Of a stretch of 45,029 nt of DNA, positions 1-7,050 are shown one piece after another. This stretch comes from Pseudomonadales bacterium. Lineage in GTDB: Bacteria > Pseudomonadota > Gammaproteobacteria > Pseudomonadales > Natronospirillaceae. A program made the translations under genes and the position numbers. The stretch is from NCBI GenBank assembly GCA_022968985.1, contig JALJPK010000027.1, positions 1 through 45,029 on the forward strand. Direction: 5' to 3'. The first letter of the stretch is position 1. The number at the start of each line of letters is the position of its first letter. A model generated the notes under the pieces. It was given only the letters and a program-made list of their open reading frames with translations, made no database searches and was not told the origin of the DNA.

Positions 1-1
1 G

Positions 2-58
2 TCAGAGCACCAAGTATTGGGTTATGAATTACCGCAATCAATGTTGGAACAACTTTAA
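2..58 (+). CDS. C-terminal end of an unidentified upstream gene (partial)
   Basis: An open frame enters from the left edge and reads 18 residues ending in SMLEQL before a TAA at 56-58. The stop lies two bases before the ATG of the ApbE-type gene, so the two are probably cotranscribed. Too little remains to assign a family. ApbE-type transferases often sit beside the flavoprotein or secreted partner they modify, so this gene could be such a partner, but that is inference from context only. Confidence 0.4.
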   Translation, partial: SEHQVLGYELPQSMLEQL

Positions 59-60
59 TT

Positions 61-933
61 ATGTTGGCCTATAATTTTGAATTTAAAGCCATGACAACAG
101 CTTGTCAGATTACGTTGTATGAGACAAGTGCGTCTAAGGCCAATTGTATTGCTCAAAAAATATTTGATCAAACCAAAGCGATTGAAAAAAAATATAACTT
201 TCACAATGAACAGTCATGGTTAAATACGTTAATTAATCAACGTAAAAAACAATCCATTAAACTAGACAGTCAAACAGCAAAAATACTAGAAAAAGTACAC
301 CGTTTAAGTGGGCAGGTAAATGGTGTATTTGATATTACCCTGGGTACTTATGTTTATGCTGCGAAACAGTTCCAGTCTTTAAGCAAACAACAGTTAAAAG
401 AAAAGTATCAAAAAGTGATAGGGCTAGAAAACTGGAACATACAAAATAACTTTATTCATTTTAAACACAAAGACACTAAAATCGATTTAGGCGGGGTGAT
501 GAAAGAAGTAGCGGTTGATATGGCCAGTGAATTGGCGCTAAACGCAAGTGGTGCCAGTTTAATTAATTTTGGTGGTGACATGAAAATTAATGGTCGTAAA
601 CCAAATGGTGAATGTTTTAAAGTAGGGATAAAAAATCCATTAAATACAAAACAAATTTTATTAAGTTTGGAAGTTGAAAATTTAGCACTCACTACATCGG
701 GTCATTATGCACGTATTCAAAAATTAGCGGGTAATGAGCATAGTCATATTCTAAGCTCGACATTATCAAATGAGAAACATGAAGTTTTATCATCCACATT
801 ATTGGCAGAAGATACATTAACGGCAGGTTTGTATTCAACCAGTTTATTATTAGATAAACATGTTCAATGCCCAGATAATGTAAAGTATCTGTTAATAGAC
901 AATCAAAAAGTCATGCATCGATTTGGTTTGTAA
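61..933 (+). CDS. ApbE-family FAD:protein FMN transferase
   Basis: The family moves FMN from FAD onto Thr/Ser of target flavoproteins in a Mg-dependent reaction. Visible family marks are FKAMTTACQI near the N-terminus (residues 8-17), FDITLG (90-95), DLGGVMKEVAVD (142-153, FAD-binding loop), NFGGD (169-173), TTSGHYAR (211-218) and a C-terminal TAGLYSTSLLLD segment matching the metal-binding region. At 290 aa it is slightly shorter than classical ApbE. No signal peptide or lipobox is present, and an in-frame stop at 25-27 rules out much 5' extension. It therefore appears cytoplasmic, unlike the usual periplasmic lipoprotein. It follows an unidentified gene by 2 bp. A short 3' remnant of a second copy lies at 3091-3150. 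The family is clear; the target protein is unknown. Confidence 0.82.
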   Translation: MLAYNFEFKAMTTACQITLYETSASKANCIAQKIFDQTKAIEKKYNFHNEQSWLNTLINQRKKQSIKLDSQTAKILEKVHRLSGQVNGVFDITLGTYVYAAKQFQSLSKQQLKEKYQKVIGLENWNIQNNFIHFKHKDTKIDLGGVMKEVAVDMASELALNASGASLINFGGDMKINGRKPNGECFKVGIKNPLNTKQILLSLEVENLALTTSGHYARIQKLAGNEHSHILSSTLSNEKHEVLSSTLLAEDTLTAGLYSTSLLLDKHVQCPDNVKYLLIDNQKVMHRFGL

Positions 934-944
934 TGAAAACCCAT

Positions 945-968
945 GTTTTAGGTTTTAGGTTTTAGGTT
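945..968 (+). repeat. (GTTTTAG)n heptanucleotide repeat
   Basis: Three perfect copies of GTTTTAG plus a GTT remainder lie 12 bp after the apbE stop. Copies start at 945, 952 and 959. It is a short slippage-prone microsatellite in noncoding DNA with no evident function. Confidence 0.8.
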
Positions 969-989
969 ATAGTATAAAGGTATAATTTT

Positions 990-1016
990 GTAGGTCGGAC
1001 TTTAGTCCGTCAAAAC
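990..1016 (+). repeat. REP-like element, subfamily 1
   Basis: The element opens with GTAG, the tetranucleotide typical of REP sequences served by RAYT transposases. It contains the palindrome CGGACTTTAGTCCG and ends in TCAAAAC. The same start and end frame other cores at 2925-2951, 10060-10086 (inverted) and 10104-10130. A RAYT gene lies at 11435-12124. It sits between the apbE-like gene and phhB. Confidence 0.75.
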
Positions 1017-1063
1017 TAAAATAGAATCTTTAATTAAAACCCACTAACAACACAGAGGTTTAT

Positions 1064-1360
1064 ATGATCAACAAAATGAATCAAGGCACAATAGAACAAT
1101 CTCTTAAAACGCTTAATGCCAACTCTGATAAATTATGGAGTATCAAAGAAGGGCACTTACATCAAAGCTTTAAGTTTAAAGACTTTATCGCTGCATTTGC
1201 ATTTATGACAAAAGTAGCAATATTAGCTGAAAAGGCGAATCATCACCCCCAGTGGTCCAATGTGTATAACAAGGTAGTTATCGATTTAACTACACACGAG
1301 GCAAGTGGGTTAACAACCCGTGATTTTGAATTGGCGCAAGAGATTACAAAAGCCATTTAA
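1064..1360 (+). CDS. phhB: Pterin-4a-carbinolamine dehydratase
   Basis: The enzyme dehydrates 4a-hydroxytetrahydropterin so that tetrahydrobiopterin-type cofactor can be recycled after phenylalanine hydroxylase. The 98-aa length fits the family. The signature is complete: [15 protein letters not shown] (two adjacent His and a Pro), then [17 protein letters not shown] carrying the third His and the Asp. The start is an ATG 7 bp after an AGAGG Shine-Dalgarno. No phenylalanine hydroxylase gene is next to it, so it stands alone, preceded by a REP-like element. Some relatives act as DcoH-like partners rather than enzymes, but nothing here argues for that. Family assignment is firm; in vivo role is inferred. 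Confidence 0.9.
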   Translation: MINKMNQGTIEQSLKTLNANSDKLWSIKEGHLHQSFKFKDFIAAFAFMTKVAILAEKANHHPQWSNVYNKVVIDLTTHEASGLTTRDFELAQEITKAI

Positions 1361-1611
1361 ATGGGTGGCAAAAAAGTAGATGTTTCTTGTTATTGTCCTT
1401 GTTGTTATATGATTTTTCACAAATTAGAATTTGATTAAGCCTTTTTATATAATCGTGACATCTATAACTATTATTATATGTCATGTTATTTCAAGTATAG
1501 GGATTTTAAAGTACTTCACCTAATCAAAGCTTCCGATTACCTACAACGGAATTCAGAAGCTTCGGTGCAGCATGCTTTCTAAAAAACATAACTGCTCGTA
1601 AGCATTCAAAA

Positions 1612-1929
1612 TCAAACAGTAAACCAATATTCAATTTCGTCAGTTTGCTGCTCAAATAAAGTGGCATGTTTAGCACCCGGTGGAATGTGATACCAGTCAC
1701 CAGCAACATGTTTATTTGTTTTTCCATTAATGGTGAGAATTATTTCACCTTTTATCACCACACCATGTATGTCGGCATCATCGTGTTTATGTGGAGCAAT
1801 TCGGGTGCCCGGCTCATAAGAAGCAAACAATACTTTACAGTTGTTTGCTTCAAGTATAAATTTACTCGAGGTATCAACTTTGCCTTTTTGTATAGGCAGT
1901 GATCTTATTTTTTCAGGATAAAAACTCAT
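1612..1929 (-). CDS. Small single-domain cupin protein
   Basis: This 105-aa protein is one cupin barrel. Motif 1 is G41-x5-H47-K-H49 with DADIH following, so the usual Glu ligand is not in its standard place and H55 may substitute. Motif 2 is G77DWYHIPPGAKH88, with the expected G, P, G and third His. The core EIILTINGK fits the barrel strands. Such small cupins bind a metal or small ligand, and many have unknown substrates, so no reaction is assigned. It lies on the minus strand 26 bp downstream of the Dabb-like gene in the same direction, suggesting a two-gene unit. Confidence 0.75.
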   Translation of the reverse strand: MSFYPEKIRSLPIQKGKVDTSSKFILEANNCKVLFASYEPGTRIAPHKHDDADIHGVVIKGEIILTINGKTNKHVAGDWYHIPPGAKHATLFEQQTDEIEYWFTV

Positions 1930-1955
1930 TATAATTTCTCTTTGTTTGTTACGGT

Positions 1956-2246
1956 TTATTCACTTTGGTAATCCACAACCACTCTATTTTCTTTTAGTTC
2001 GATCATTGTTTTTTTCACAGATAAATGAAACGGATCTTGTTCAAATTGGCGTAACGCAGCCACATCTTTAAAGGTCATATTTAAAACCAAGTCATAAGCT
2101 GCAGGCGATTGTGAAAAATTAACCCCCACCTCAATATCTAATAAACTAGAGATTGTACCTTTCATGGAGCGCAAAGCAGTTGCCGCCGTTTCAAGATCAT
2201 CACTCTGGGGTCTTTTTAATTTAAATAACGATATTCTTTTAATCAT
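1956..2246 (-). CDS. Dabb-type (stress-responsive A/B barrel) small protein
   Basis: The 96-aa sequence has the Dabb pattern: an N-terminal strand MIKRISLFKLK, a central GVNFSQSPAAYDLVLNMTFKDVAAL segment and a C-terminal FEQDPFHLSVKKTMIELKENRVVVDYQ. The motif phrases 'YDLVLNMTF' and 'L..FEQDP.H' are typical. Members form dimeric alpha+beta barrels, and functions range from polyketide cyclases to unknown stress proteins. I chose the ATG at 2246 because a GGAG Shine-Dalgarno lies 6 bp ahead of it; a TTG four codons further upstream is unlikely. Together with the cupin gene downstream it may form a small operon. Function is unknown. Confidence 0.7.
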   Translation of the reverse strand: MIKRISLFKLKRPQSDDLETAATALRSMKGTISSLLDIEVGVNFSQSPAAYDLVLNMTFKDVAALRQFEQDPFHLSVKKTMIELKENRVVVDYQSE

Positions 2247-2361
2247 GATTTTCTCCAATGTTCTTCAGTTTAGTTCAGTATTGATTTTTCTAATAAACAT
2301 AATATTAAACAGACAATTAATAATGTAACTTAATACTTTTCAGGTTTAAGATTTTATAGAA

Positions 2362-2448
2362 TCACAAAAATATGATTAATCCAGCCAGCAACATACAGAT
2401 ACTCACAAGCCAAATTGGTGTAAATACATCCTGAGGCCATTGAGTCAT
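2362..2448 (-). CDS. Possible 28-aa membrane peptide or gene fragment
   Basis: An ATG-started frame encodes a polar start (MTQWPQDVF) followed by an uninterrupted hydrophobic run of about 18 residues ending at TGA. The sequence just upstream in the same frame also reads hydrophobic, but is broken by three stops. That favours a decayed membrane protein gene over a functional miniprotein. A GGGG stretch precedes the ATG by only 2-3 bp, which is too close for a good ribosome site. I do not recognise a family. Confidence 0.25.
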   Translation of the reverse strand: MTQWPQDVFTPIWLVSICMLLAGLIIFL

Positions 2449-2924
2449 AACCCCCACCGCTTAGCCCAAATGTGGCTACAATATCGCCAATTTAACCCCG
2501 TAAAGGCGGCCTTAATATTCCAAAATTAAACCTGAAATGAGAAATTCAATTCACTTTGATACCTAGTGCACTGTTAATAACCCATCTGTTAAATCTTATT
2601 TTTGAGCCAGTGTATGTATAAAAATAGGCTCATAAAACGCTCGAATGCTTATAAAGTAATTGGATTCTAGCAAGCTAAGTTAGTATATTCAATCATTCAA
2701 TTGAATATAATACTAAATAATTGATCGGTAACAGTATAAGTCTTTGGATTAAAGCGAATTTACAACGGTCCTTCTTTTTGCTCTTTAAGTTTAAGGTAGG
2801 TGTTCTGACTGACTTAAAAGCCGATATTGAGATCGGATTTGTGCTTGCTCACAATGTGGGTGATAGCTTGCTTTCACAGCTAAGCATTATCTTCGCTGTT
2901 ACATTATTGGGAGAATTTGCACCT

Positions 2925-2951
2925 GTAGGTCAGACTTCAGTCCCTCAAAAC
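2925..2951 (+). repeat. REP-like element, subfamily 1 (degenerate)
   Basis: It shares the GTAGGTC opening and TCAAAAC ending with the element at 990-1016. The core is CAGACTTCAGTCCC, so two positions of the palindrome have lost pairing. It lies in the spacer between the Dabb gene and the 94-aa gene, 140 bp before the apbE remnant. Confidence 0.7.
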
Positions 2952-3090
2952 ATTATTTGAATTGATTTTAAAATTGGTAGAGTAAAAATTCGAGCAATGC
3001 AAAACCGTATAAATTAAATATAAAGGTTATTAATAATCAATTGCATATAGTTTGTGCCTATTTCAATGTCTGTCAGGTTAATCGTACTCA

Positions 3091-3150
3091 TTATTAGATA
3101 AACATCTTCAATACCCTGAGAATGTAAAATATCAGTTGATTGATGAATAA
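3091..3150 (+). pseudogene. Remnant of a second apbE 3' end
   Basis: The frame reads LLDKHLQYPENVKYQLIDE then a stop. It matches the C-terminus of the ApbE protein at 61-933 (LLDKHVQCPDNVKYLLID...), with about 14 of 18 residues identical. The preceding 20-30 bases can also be aligned to the apbE sequence, but with indels and a stop. No ApbE motif survives upstream. It is therefore the tail of a lost paralogue or a decayed partial duplication. It lies about 2.2 kb downstream of the intact gene in the same orientation. Confidence 0.65.
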
Positions 3151-3217
3151 AATGGCGTTGGTCAGTGTTTAAGGTAATATGCCATCTTAGTCATTCAATT
3201 ATTTCTGGACAATCAAC

Positions 3218-3502
3218 ATGAATTTAGACAAATCAACAAAACGCATCGCCAAACGAGTAAAAAAAGGTTTTCAAGGATACCCACAAATATCATTACAATA
3301 CTTTGGTGCCACTGAAGGTTCAGCCAGTGAAGTTGTAGTGAGTTTTATCGCAGAAGAAGGGGGTAAAGCTCAGGATCAAAAGCTTACGAGTGATTCAGAT
3401 GTGCGAAAAGATGAAACGATTCAAACTACATTGTTAAAAATAATTGAAAGGGCAGAAGCTAAGACTGTATTAGAGGTTTTGGGTACCTCTGTTATTAAAT
3501 GA
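3218..3502 (+). CDS. Small protein of unknown function
   Basis: 94 residues, soluble, no signal peptide. The N-terminus is strongly basic (KSTKRIAKRVKKGFQGYP), followed by a strand-like ISLQYFGATEG...EVVVSFIAEEGG section and a C-terminal helix-like TIQTTLLKIIERAEAKTVLEVLG. I do not recognise a named family. The TGA stop at 3500-3502 overlaps an ATG at 3499-3501 that opens the interrupted GNAT gene, an ATGA arrangement typical of translational coupling. The pair was probably an operon. The basic tail could bind nucleic acid or a membrane, but this is speculation. Confidence 0.6.
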   Translation: MNLDKSTKRIAKRVKKGFQGYPQISLQYFGATEGSASEVVVSFIAEEGGKAQDQKLTSDSDVRKDETIQTTLLKIIERAEAKTVLEVLGTSVIK

Positions 3503-3909
3503 AGACAGTTAGAAAAGTAGTAAGTAAATATGATTTTGAATTTGTAGAATCATTGCTTATATCAATCTAGGGTGTGACTCCTGAAAGTAAATACAGCAAT
3601 GAAGGTCGTAATGCACCTACATGGTTCTTCTTGTTTTTTGATGGAATTATTCCTGTAGGTGTTGCAGAATTATTTGATGATAAAAAGTTAAGGTGCCTTT
3701 ATATTGGAAATTTTGGAATTGTTAAAAAGTTTCAAAATAAAGGGGTTGGTTCTGAATTTGTTGATTGGATTGAAAAATATTGTATGAGTCAAAACTACAG
3801 AGTAATAGAATTAACAGCTACACCAAATTCAATTGGTTTTTATGAAAAAAACGGGTTTGAATCAACTGATAAATGTGAAGGCTCGTTTAAAAAAATAATA
3901 AATTTATGA
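3499..3909 (+). pseudogene. GNAT-family N-acetyltransferase interrupted by an amber stop
   Basis: From the ATG at 3499 the frame reads 23 residues (MKTVRKVVSKYDFEF...ISI), hits TAG at 3568-3570, and continues open in the same frame to 3909. The downstream part has a GNAT core: LYIGNFGIVKKFQNKGVGSEF holds the acetyl-CoA pyrophosphate loop (Q-x-x-G-x-G), and NSIGFYEKNGFES is the usual C-terminal motif. One transition would turn CAG (Gln) into this TAG. A GTG at 3574 could restart translation and give a 111-aa protein lacking the first strand and helix. Alternatives are a sequencing error, a true pseudogene, or amber read-through. Substrate cannot be predicted. Confidence 0.7.
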
Positions 3910-4052
3910 ATTGAAAATGGTGCACTATCATTGTTGAATGACTAGTTGATGTACTTATGGGCCATTTCAATGAATGACAAATAGCGGTTATTACTTTGTT
4001 ACATATAAATAATTGCTAATCCTACGAATTAACAATTAGCTTGACTGTAGAA

Positions 4053-4098
4053 TTAGGTATCCCAAAAAAATAATATTGTTTTTTCCGTAGATACCTAA
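4053..4098. terminator. Hairpin between convergent GNAT and SIR2-TPR genes
   Basis: TTAGGTATC at 4053-4061 pairs perfectly with GATACCTAA at 4090-4098. Inside lie an A-run (4064-4070) and a T-run (about 4079-4084), which can extend the stem. It is 21 bp past the SIR2-TPR stop on the minus strand and about 140 bp past the GNAT stop on the plus strand. It may act as a bidirectional terminator, though the runs lie inside rather than after the outer stem. Confidence 0.5.
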
Positions 4099-4119
4099 CT
4101 TTTACATTAACTTAGGAAT

Positions 4120-5910
4120 TTAAATTGCACTAATTTTTTCTGCAAACTGTTTAAGTTCATTTAAATTTGTATTACCTTGTTTGTCAGCTTGAGTAATGAT
4201 ATCTGTAAAATCCCAGCCCGAAGATGTATGTCCTTCAGCTAATAATTTTTCTATTATAGCTTTGTTTTTTGTATAACTTTCAGGGAATAACGCAATACGA
4301 TAAAAAGCTAATTCCAATTTAATACGTGGGTCATTTACTATCTCCTCGGATTTTTTTAGATATTCTTTAGCTGTATCTATATCACCTTGCTGAAGTAAAA
4401 AACCTGCATAATTGCAATTTATATTTGCACCTTCTGGATTTGATTTTAATGCTTTATGGTAATATTCTTCGGCTTTAGCATAATCTTTTTTAATATAAGT
4501 TAAGAAAACTGCATAGTTTTCGATTACATTTGTGTTTTTCGGATTTAATTCTAATGCTTTTTGATAATATTCTTCCCCTTTACCATAATCTTTCCTAATA
4601 AAACTTAGGAAATTCGCATAGTTACCAAGGAATCCTGCCGAAATAGGGCTCAACTTTAATGTTTTATGATAATAGTCTTCAGCTTTATCATAATCTTTCC
4701 TAATCTCAGTTAAGAAAAGTGCATAGTTACCGTTTGTATTTGCATATTCTGGATTTGATTTTAATACTTTTTGGTAATAATCTTCGGCTTTATCATGCTC
4801 ATTTCTAATATCAGTTAAGAAAAGTGCATAATTATTATTCAAATCTGAGCTGATAGGAAATTTTTCCAAACCTTTTTGAAATATCTGATCTTGTATTTCA
4901 ATATCTTTTTCCTTATTAACTTCGGCCTGAACTTCCCACCAAGTTTCTGCTAATAATTCATTAATTGCAGTTGAGTTATCATTATCTTTTGCAGAATTAG
5001 TTAATTCTTTTAATTGTTTGTTATAAAGATGTTGGCGTTCTTCTGAAATCGTCTTTATATGATCACTTAGTGTCTTATACTTTAAAGCATGATTAAGCTG
5101 TAACATAAACTCATCAAAACCAGAAATATTTACCAGTTTTAGTTGAGTATTAAACTCTTTGCTTAATTGCTGTACTTCAGGGGGGACTTCTCCACGATAA
5201 CACCAATAAATTTTAGCTTTTGGTTCGTTTTTAAGTTCTTTTTTTAGAACTTCCATTAAACCATTGTCGTTCCCACCATACCCCAAACAAACCAGGCTAT
5301 ATTGGCTTAATACCGATCGAATAATGTCGTTCCATTTAGGATCTAATTTTTTGACCTCTTGCTCTTCTGACATGGGCGAAAACTGCATGTCACGATGAAT
5401 TTTTACGATGGTTGGTTTTAGATCATGAACAGCAATTACACTTAACATTTCTTCGTGCGCAATGACTCTCGCATGATTATTTTGATAATAAAGTAATGCA
5501 GTTTCAGTGAGGCGATCAAAATTTGTGGTCAGGACAACATTGTGGCGAGTTTTGTTTAATATCTGCGCTAATACAGTATAACCAAAACTGGGCTGTACTT
5601 TATCTGCACTCATTAACTCTTCTATTTCTCGATATCCGTCATCAGGGAAATCTTTAAATCGATCTTGGTAAATTCGCGTATAACATGCAGCCACATTGTT
5701 TTTATCAAATGATTTATCAGATGTGATTTTTGTATGTCGTTCGGGATCAGTTTCTTTAATTTCTTCTAACCACCGTTGAGCTAATTCACCAGCGCCTTTG
5801 ATTCCTGAAGTAATGGAAGCACCCGCACCAAGTAAAAAAGCAAATCTACGCCCTTTTTCTTTGTTATCACCTATGGATTTAATAAGGGATTTTTCTGTAA
5901 CTTCTGACAC
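4120..5910 (-). CDS. SIR2-like NADase domain fused to a TPR array; candidate anti-phage defence protein
   Basis: The 596-aa protein has an N-terminal SIR2-fold domain (about residues 20-275). It shows FLLGAGAS (25-32, NAD-binding loop), LTTNFD (127-132), KIHRD (170-174, general-base His at 172 but Arg where sirtuins have Gly) and CLGYGGND (208-215). A linker (280-350) leads to at least five TPR units whose NYA-x-FL motif recurs exactly every 35 residues (Tyr 361, 396, 431, 466, 501). A C-terminal helical tail follows. SIR2 domains in Thoeris, DSR, Avs5 and SIR2-pAgo systems deplete NAD in infected cells, and an effector joined to a repeat sensor resembles those layouts. No STAND ATPase, SLOG or toxin-antitoxin partner is present. 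The GTG start has an AAGGA site about 10 bp ahead. It lies downstream of xthA, same strand. Domain calls are strong; the defence role is inferred. Confidence 0.78.
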   Translation of the reverse strand: MSEVTEKSLIKSIGDNKEKGRRFAFLLGAGASITSGIKGAGELAQRWLEEIKETDPERHTKITSDKSFDKNNVAACYTRIYQDRFKDFPDDGYREIEELMSADKVQPSFGYTVLAQILNKTRHNVVLTTNFDRLTETALLYYQNNHARVIAHEEMLSVIAVHDLKPTIVKIHRDMQFSPMSEEQEVKKLDPKWNDIIRSVLSQYSLVCLGYGGNDNGLMEVLKKELKNEPKAKIYWCYRGEVPPEVQQLSKEFNTQLKLVNISGFDEFMLQLNHALKYKTLSDHIKTISEERQHLYNKQLKELTNSAKDNDNSTAINELLAETWWEVQAEVNKEKDIEIQDQIFQKGLEKFPISSDLNNNYALFLTDIRNEHDKAEDYYQKVLKSNPEYANTNGNYALFLTEIRKDYDKAEDYYHKTLKLSPISAGFLGNYANFLSFIRKDYGKGEEYYQKALELNPKNTNVIENYAVFLTYIKKDYAKAEEYYHKALKSNPEGANINCNYAGFLLQQGDIDTAKEYLKKSEEIVNDPRIKLELAFYRIALFPESYTKNKAIIEKLLAEGHTSSGWDFTDIITQADKQGNTNLNELKQFAEKISAI

Positions 5911-5947
5911 AATGGATGTCCTTAAATATGAAAACTCATAGTATAAT

Positions 5948-5987
5948 GAATTGACTGTTTTATTGAAAATACTAAAACAGTCAATTC
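5948..5987. promoter_or_regulatory. Perfect 15-bp inverted repeat upstream of the SIR2-TPR gene
   Basis: GAATTGACTGTTTTA (5948-5962) is mirrored exactly by TAAAACAGTCAATTC (5973-5987) around a 10-base spacer. It lies between the xthA stop (6018) and the SIR2-TPR start (5910). Read on the minus strand, a TATACT -10-like hexamer follows the repeat by two bases, with TTTCAA 17 bp ahead of it. One arm would thus fill the promoter spacer, a typical operator position. No U-run follows, so a simple xthA terminator is less likely. The assignment as an operator is inference. Confidence 0.5.
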
Positions 5988-6017
5988 ACAGTGAAGATTG
6001 GTCTGGGTAATCAATCG

Positions 6018-6842
6018 CTAAAACTCAAACCGAGCCCAAATAGGTGCATGATCCGAAGGTTTTTCCATCCCACGAATATCATAATCAATGCCCACTTCTT
6101 TTAAATATGGCTCAAGCGAGACACTAATCAATACCCCATCAATTCGAAGTCCACGCTTAGGAGTATCATCAAAACCTTTAGAGCGATAATCAAACCACGA
6201 GAACTCTGAATTGTCTTCTGGGCGTAATATACGATAGCTGTCTTTGAAACCCCATCCTAACAAGCGTTGATACCACTGTCGCTCTATCGGTTGAAAGCTA
6301 CATTTACCAGATTTTAACCAACGTTTTGCGTTTACTGCACCAATACCAATGTCACAATCTTCAGGGGAGATATTAAAATCACCTAACACTACGATATGAT
6401 CATCTTTATTCTGTTCATTTAGCCAATCCATTAAGTCTTCATAGAATTTTTGTTTAGCAGGAAACTTTGTTTCGTTTTTAATGTTGTCGCCTTGCGGGAA
6501 GTAACCATTAACGATAGTGAGTGTCTCATCGTTGGGTAGCTTGTGTTTGGTCATGATAAAGCGTTTTTGTGAGTCTTCATCATCGTGGGCATAACCGTGT
6601 TGGCTTTCTAATATGCTTGTTTTAGATAAGGTAGCTACGCCATGATAACCTTTTTGGCCGTGATGTTTGATTGCGCTAAAACCACAATCTAAGATGTCCT
6701 GCATTGGAAACTGCGAGTCGTGTACTTTGATTTCTTGTAAACATACGATGTCGTTTTGATGTTCGCCTGTTTTATCGCCCATTGCGGTAAGTTGATGTAG
6801 ACGAGCACGAATGCCATTACAGTTAAATGAAACAATCTTCAT
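6018..6842 (-). CDS. xthA: Exodeoxyribonuclease III-type AP endonuclease
   Basis: The enzyme cuts DNA 5' to abasic sites and trims 3' blocked ends in base-excision repair. The 274-aa length fits. Family residues are present: N7 in FNCNGIRAR, E37 in LQEIKV, Y114 in NGYFPQGD, D155 and N157 in LGDFNISPED, D235 in LRIDGVLIS, and the D264-H265 pair in KPSDHAPIW. An AAGGT ribosome site stands 7 bp before the ATG. Its first codons and leader are part of a degenerate 73-74 bp tandem repeat stretching upstream (6819-7006). The SIR2-TPR gene follows 107 bp downstream on the same strand. Close relatives such as ExoA have the same motifs, so exact naming is slightly uncertain. Confidence 0.92.
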   Translation of the reverse strand: MKIVSFNCNGIRARLHQLTAMGDKTGEHQNDIVCLQEIKVHDSQFPMQDILDCGFSAIKHHGQKGYHGVATLSKTSILESQHGYAHDDEDSQKRFIMTKHKLPNDETLTIVNGYFPQGDNIKNETKFPAKQKFYEDLMDWLNEQNKDDHIVVLGDFNISPEDCDIGIGAVNAKRWLKSGKCSFQPIERQWYQRLLGWGFKDSYRILRPEDNSEFSWFDYRSKGFDDTPKRGLRIDGVLISVSLEPYLKEVGIDYDIRGMEKPSDHAPIWARFEF

Positions 6843-7006
6843 AAATTGACCTTATAAATAGAAGTGTAAAAAATAATGGCTAAATTTTATCACAGTTAAT
6901 ACCGTTCTTCATAAATAGGCCTTATTAATAGATATAATTAATAGTAAGAATGGCTGAAAATTATCACAGTCAATATCGTTCTACTTTCATAAATTAACCA
7001 TATGAA
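6819..7006. repeat. Degenerate tandem duplication of the xthA 5' end
   Basis: Three copies of a 73-74 bp unit start at 6819, 6892 and 6966, the last about 40 bp long. Shared blocks, read on the plus strand, are ACAGTTAA / ACAGTCAA, CGTTCTTCATAAAT-like and AATGGCT(A/G)AAA. The first copy contains codons 1-8 and the start of xthA (CAT at 6840-6842). The others keep an ATG-AAG-like start followed by early stops. It is a local duplication that has diverged. Confidence 0.7.
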
Positions 7007-7050
7007 GGAGGTGGGATAATTAAATTGCAGAAAAAGGAGGAAATTCAATT

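Larger units (their letters stand above)
2247..3217. other. Long spacer with decayed sequence
   Basis: About 970 bp without an intact recognisable gene. It holds a short minus-strand frame for a hydrophobic 28-aa peptide (2362-2448), one REP-like element (2925-2951) and a remnant of an apbE 3' end (3091-3150). An open frame over 2721-2960 begins at TTG, resembles no family and ends inside the REP element, so it is not taken as a gene. The mixture suggests an accessory region in decay. Confidence 0.6.

Noticed and set aside
1524-1902. Open frames overlapping the cupin gene on both strands
   Set aside because: They are shadows of the cupin coding sequence or lie in its 3' spacer and lack protein-like features.
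2721-2960. 79-codon open frame in the spacer
   Set aside because: Begins at TTG without a ribosome site, matches no family and ends inside a REP-like element.
3218-3909. 94-aa gene plus GNAT as a TacA-TacT-type toxin-antitoxin pair
   Set aside because: The ATGA overlap is suggestive, but the 94-aa protein has no ribbon-helix-helix pattern and the GNAT frame is interrupted.
4308-4860. Regular repeats read as a possible CRISPR array
   Set aside because: The 105-bp units are in-frame protein repeats without unique spacers of constant length.
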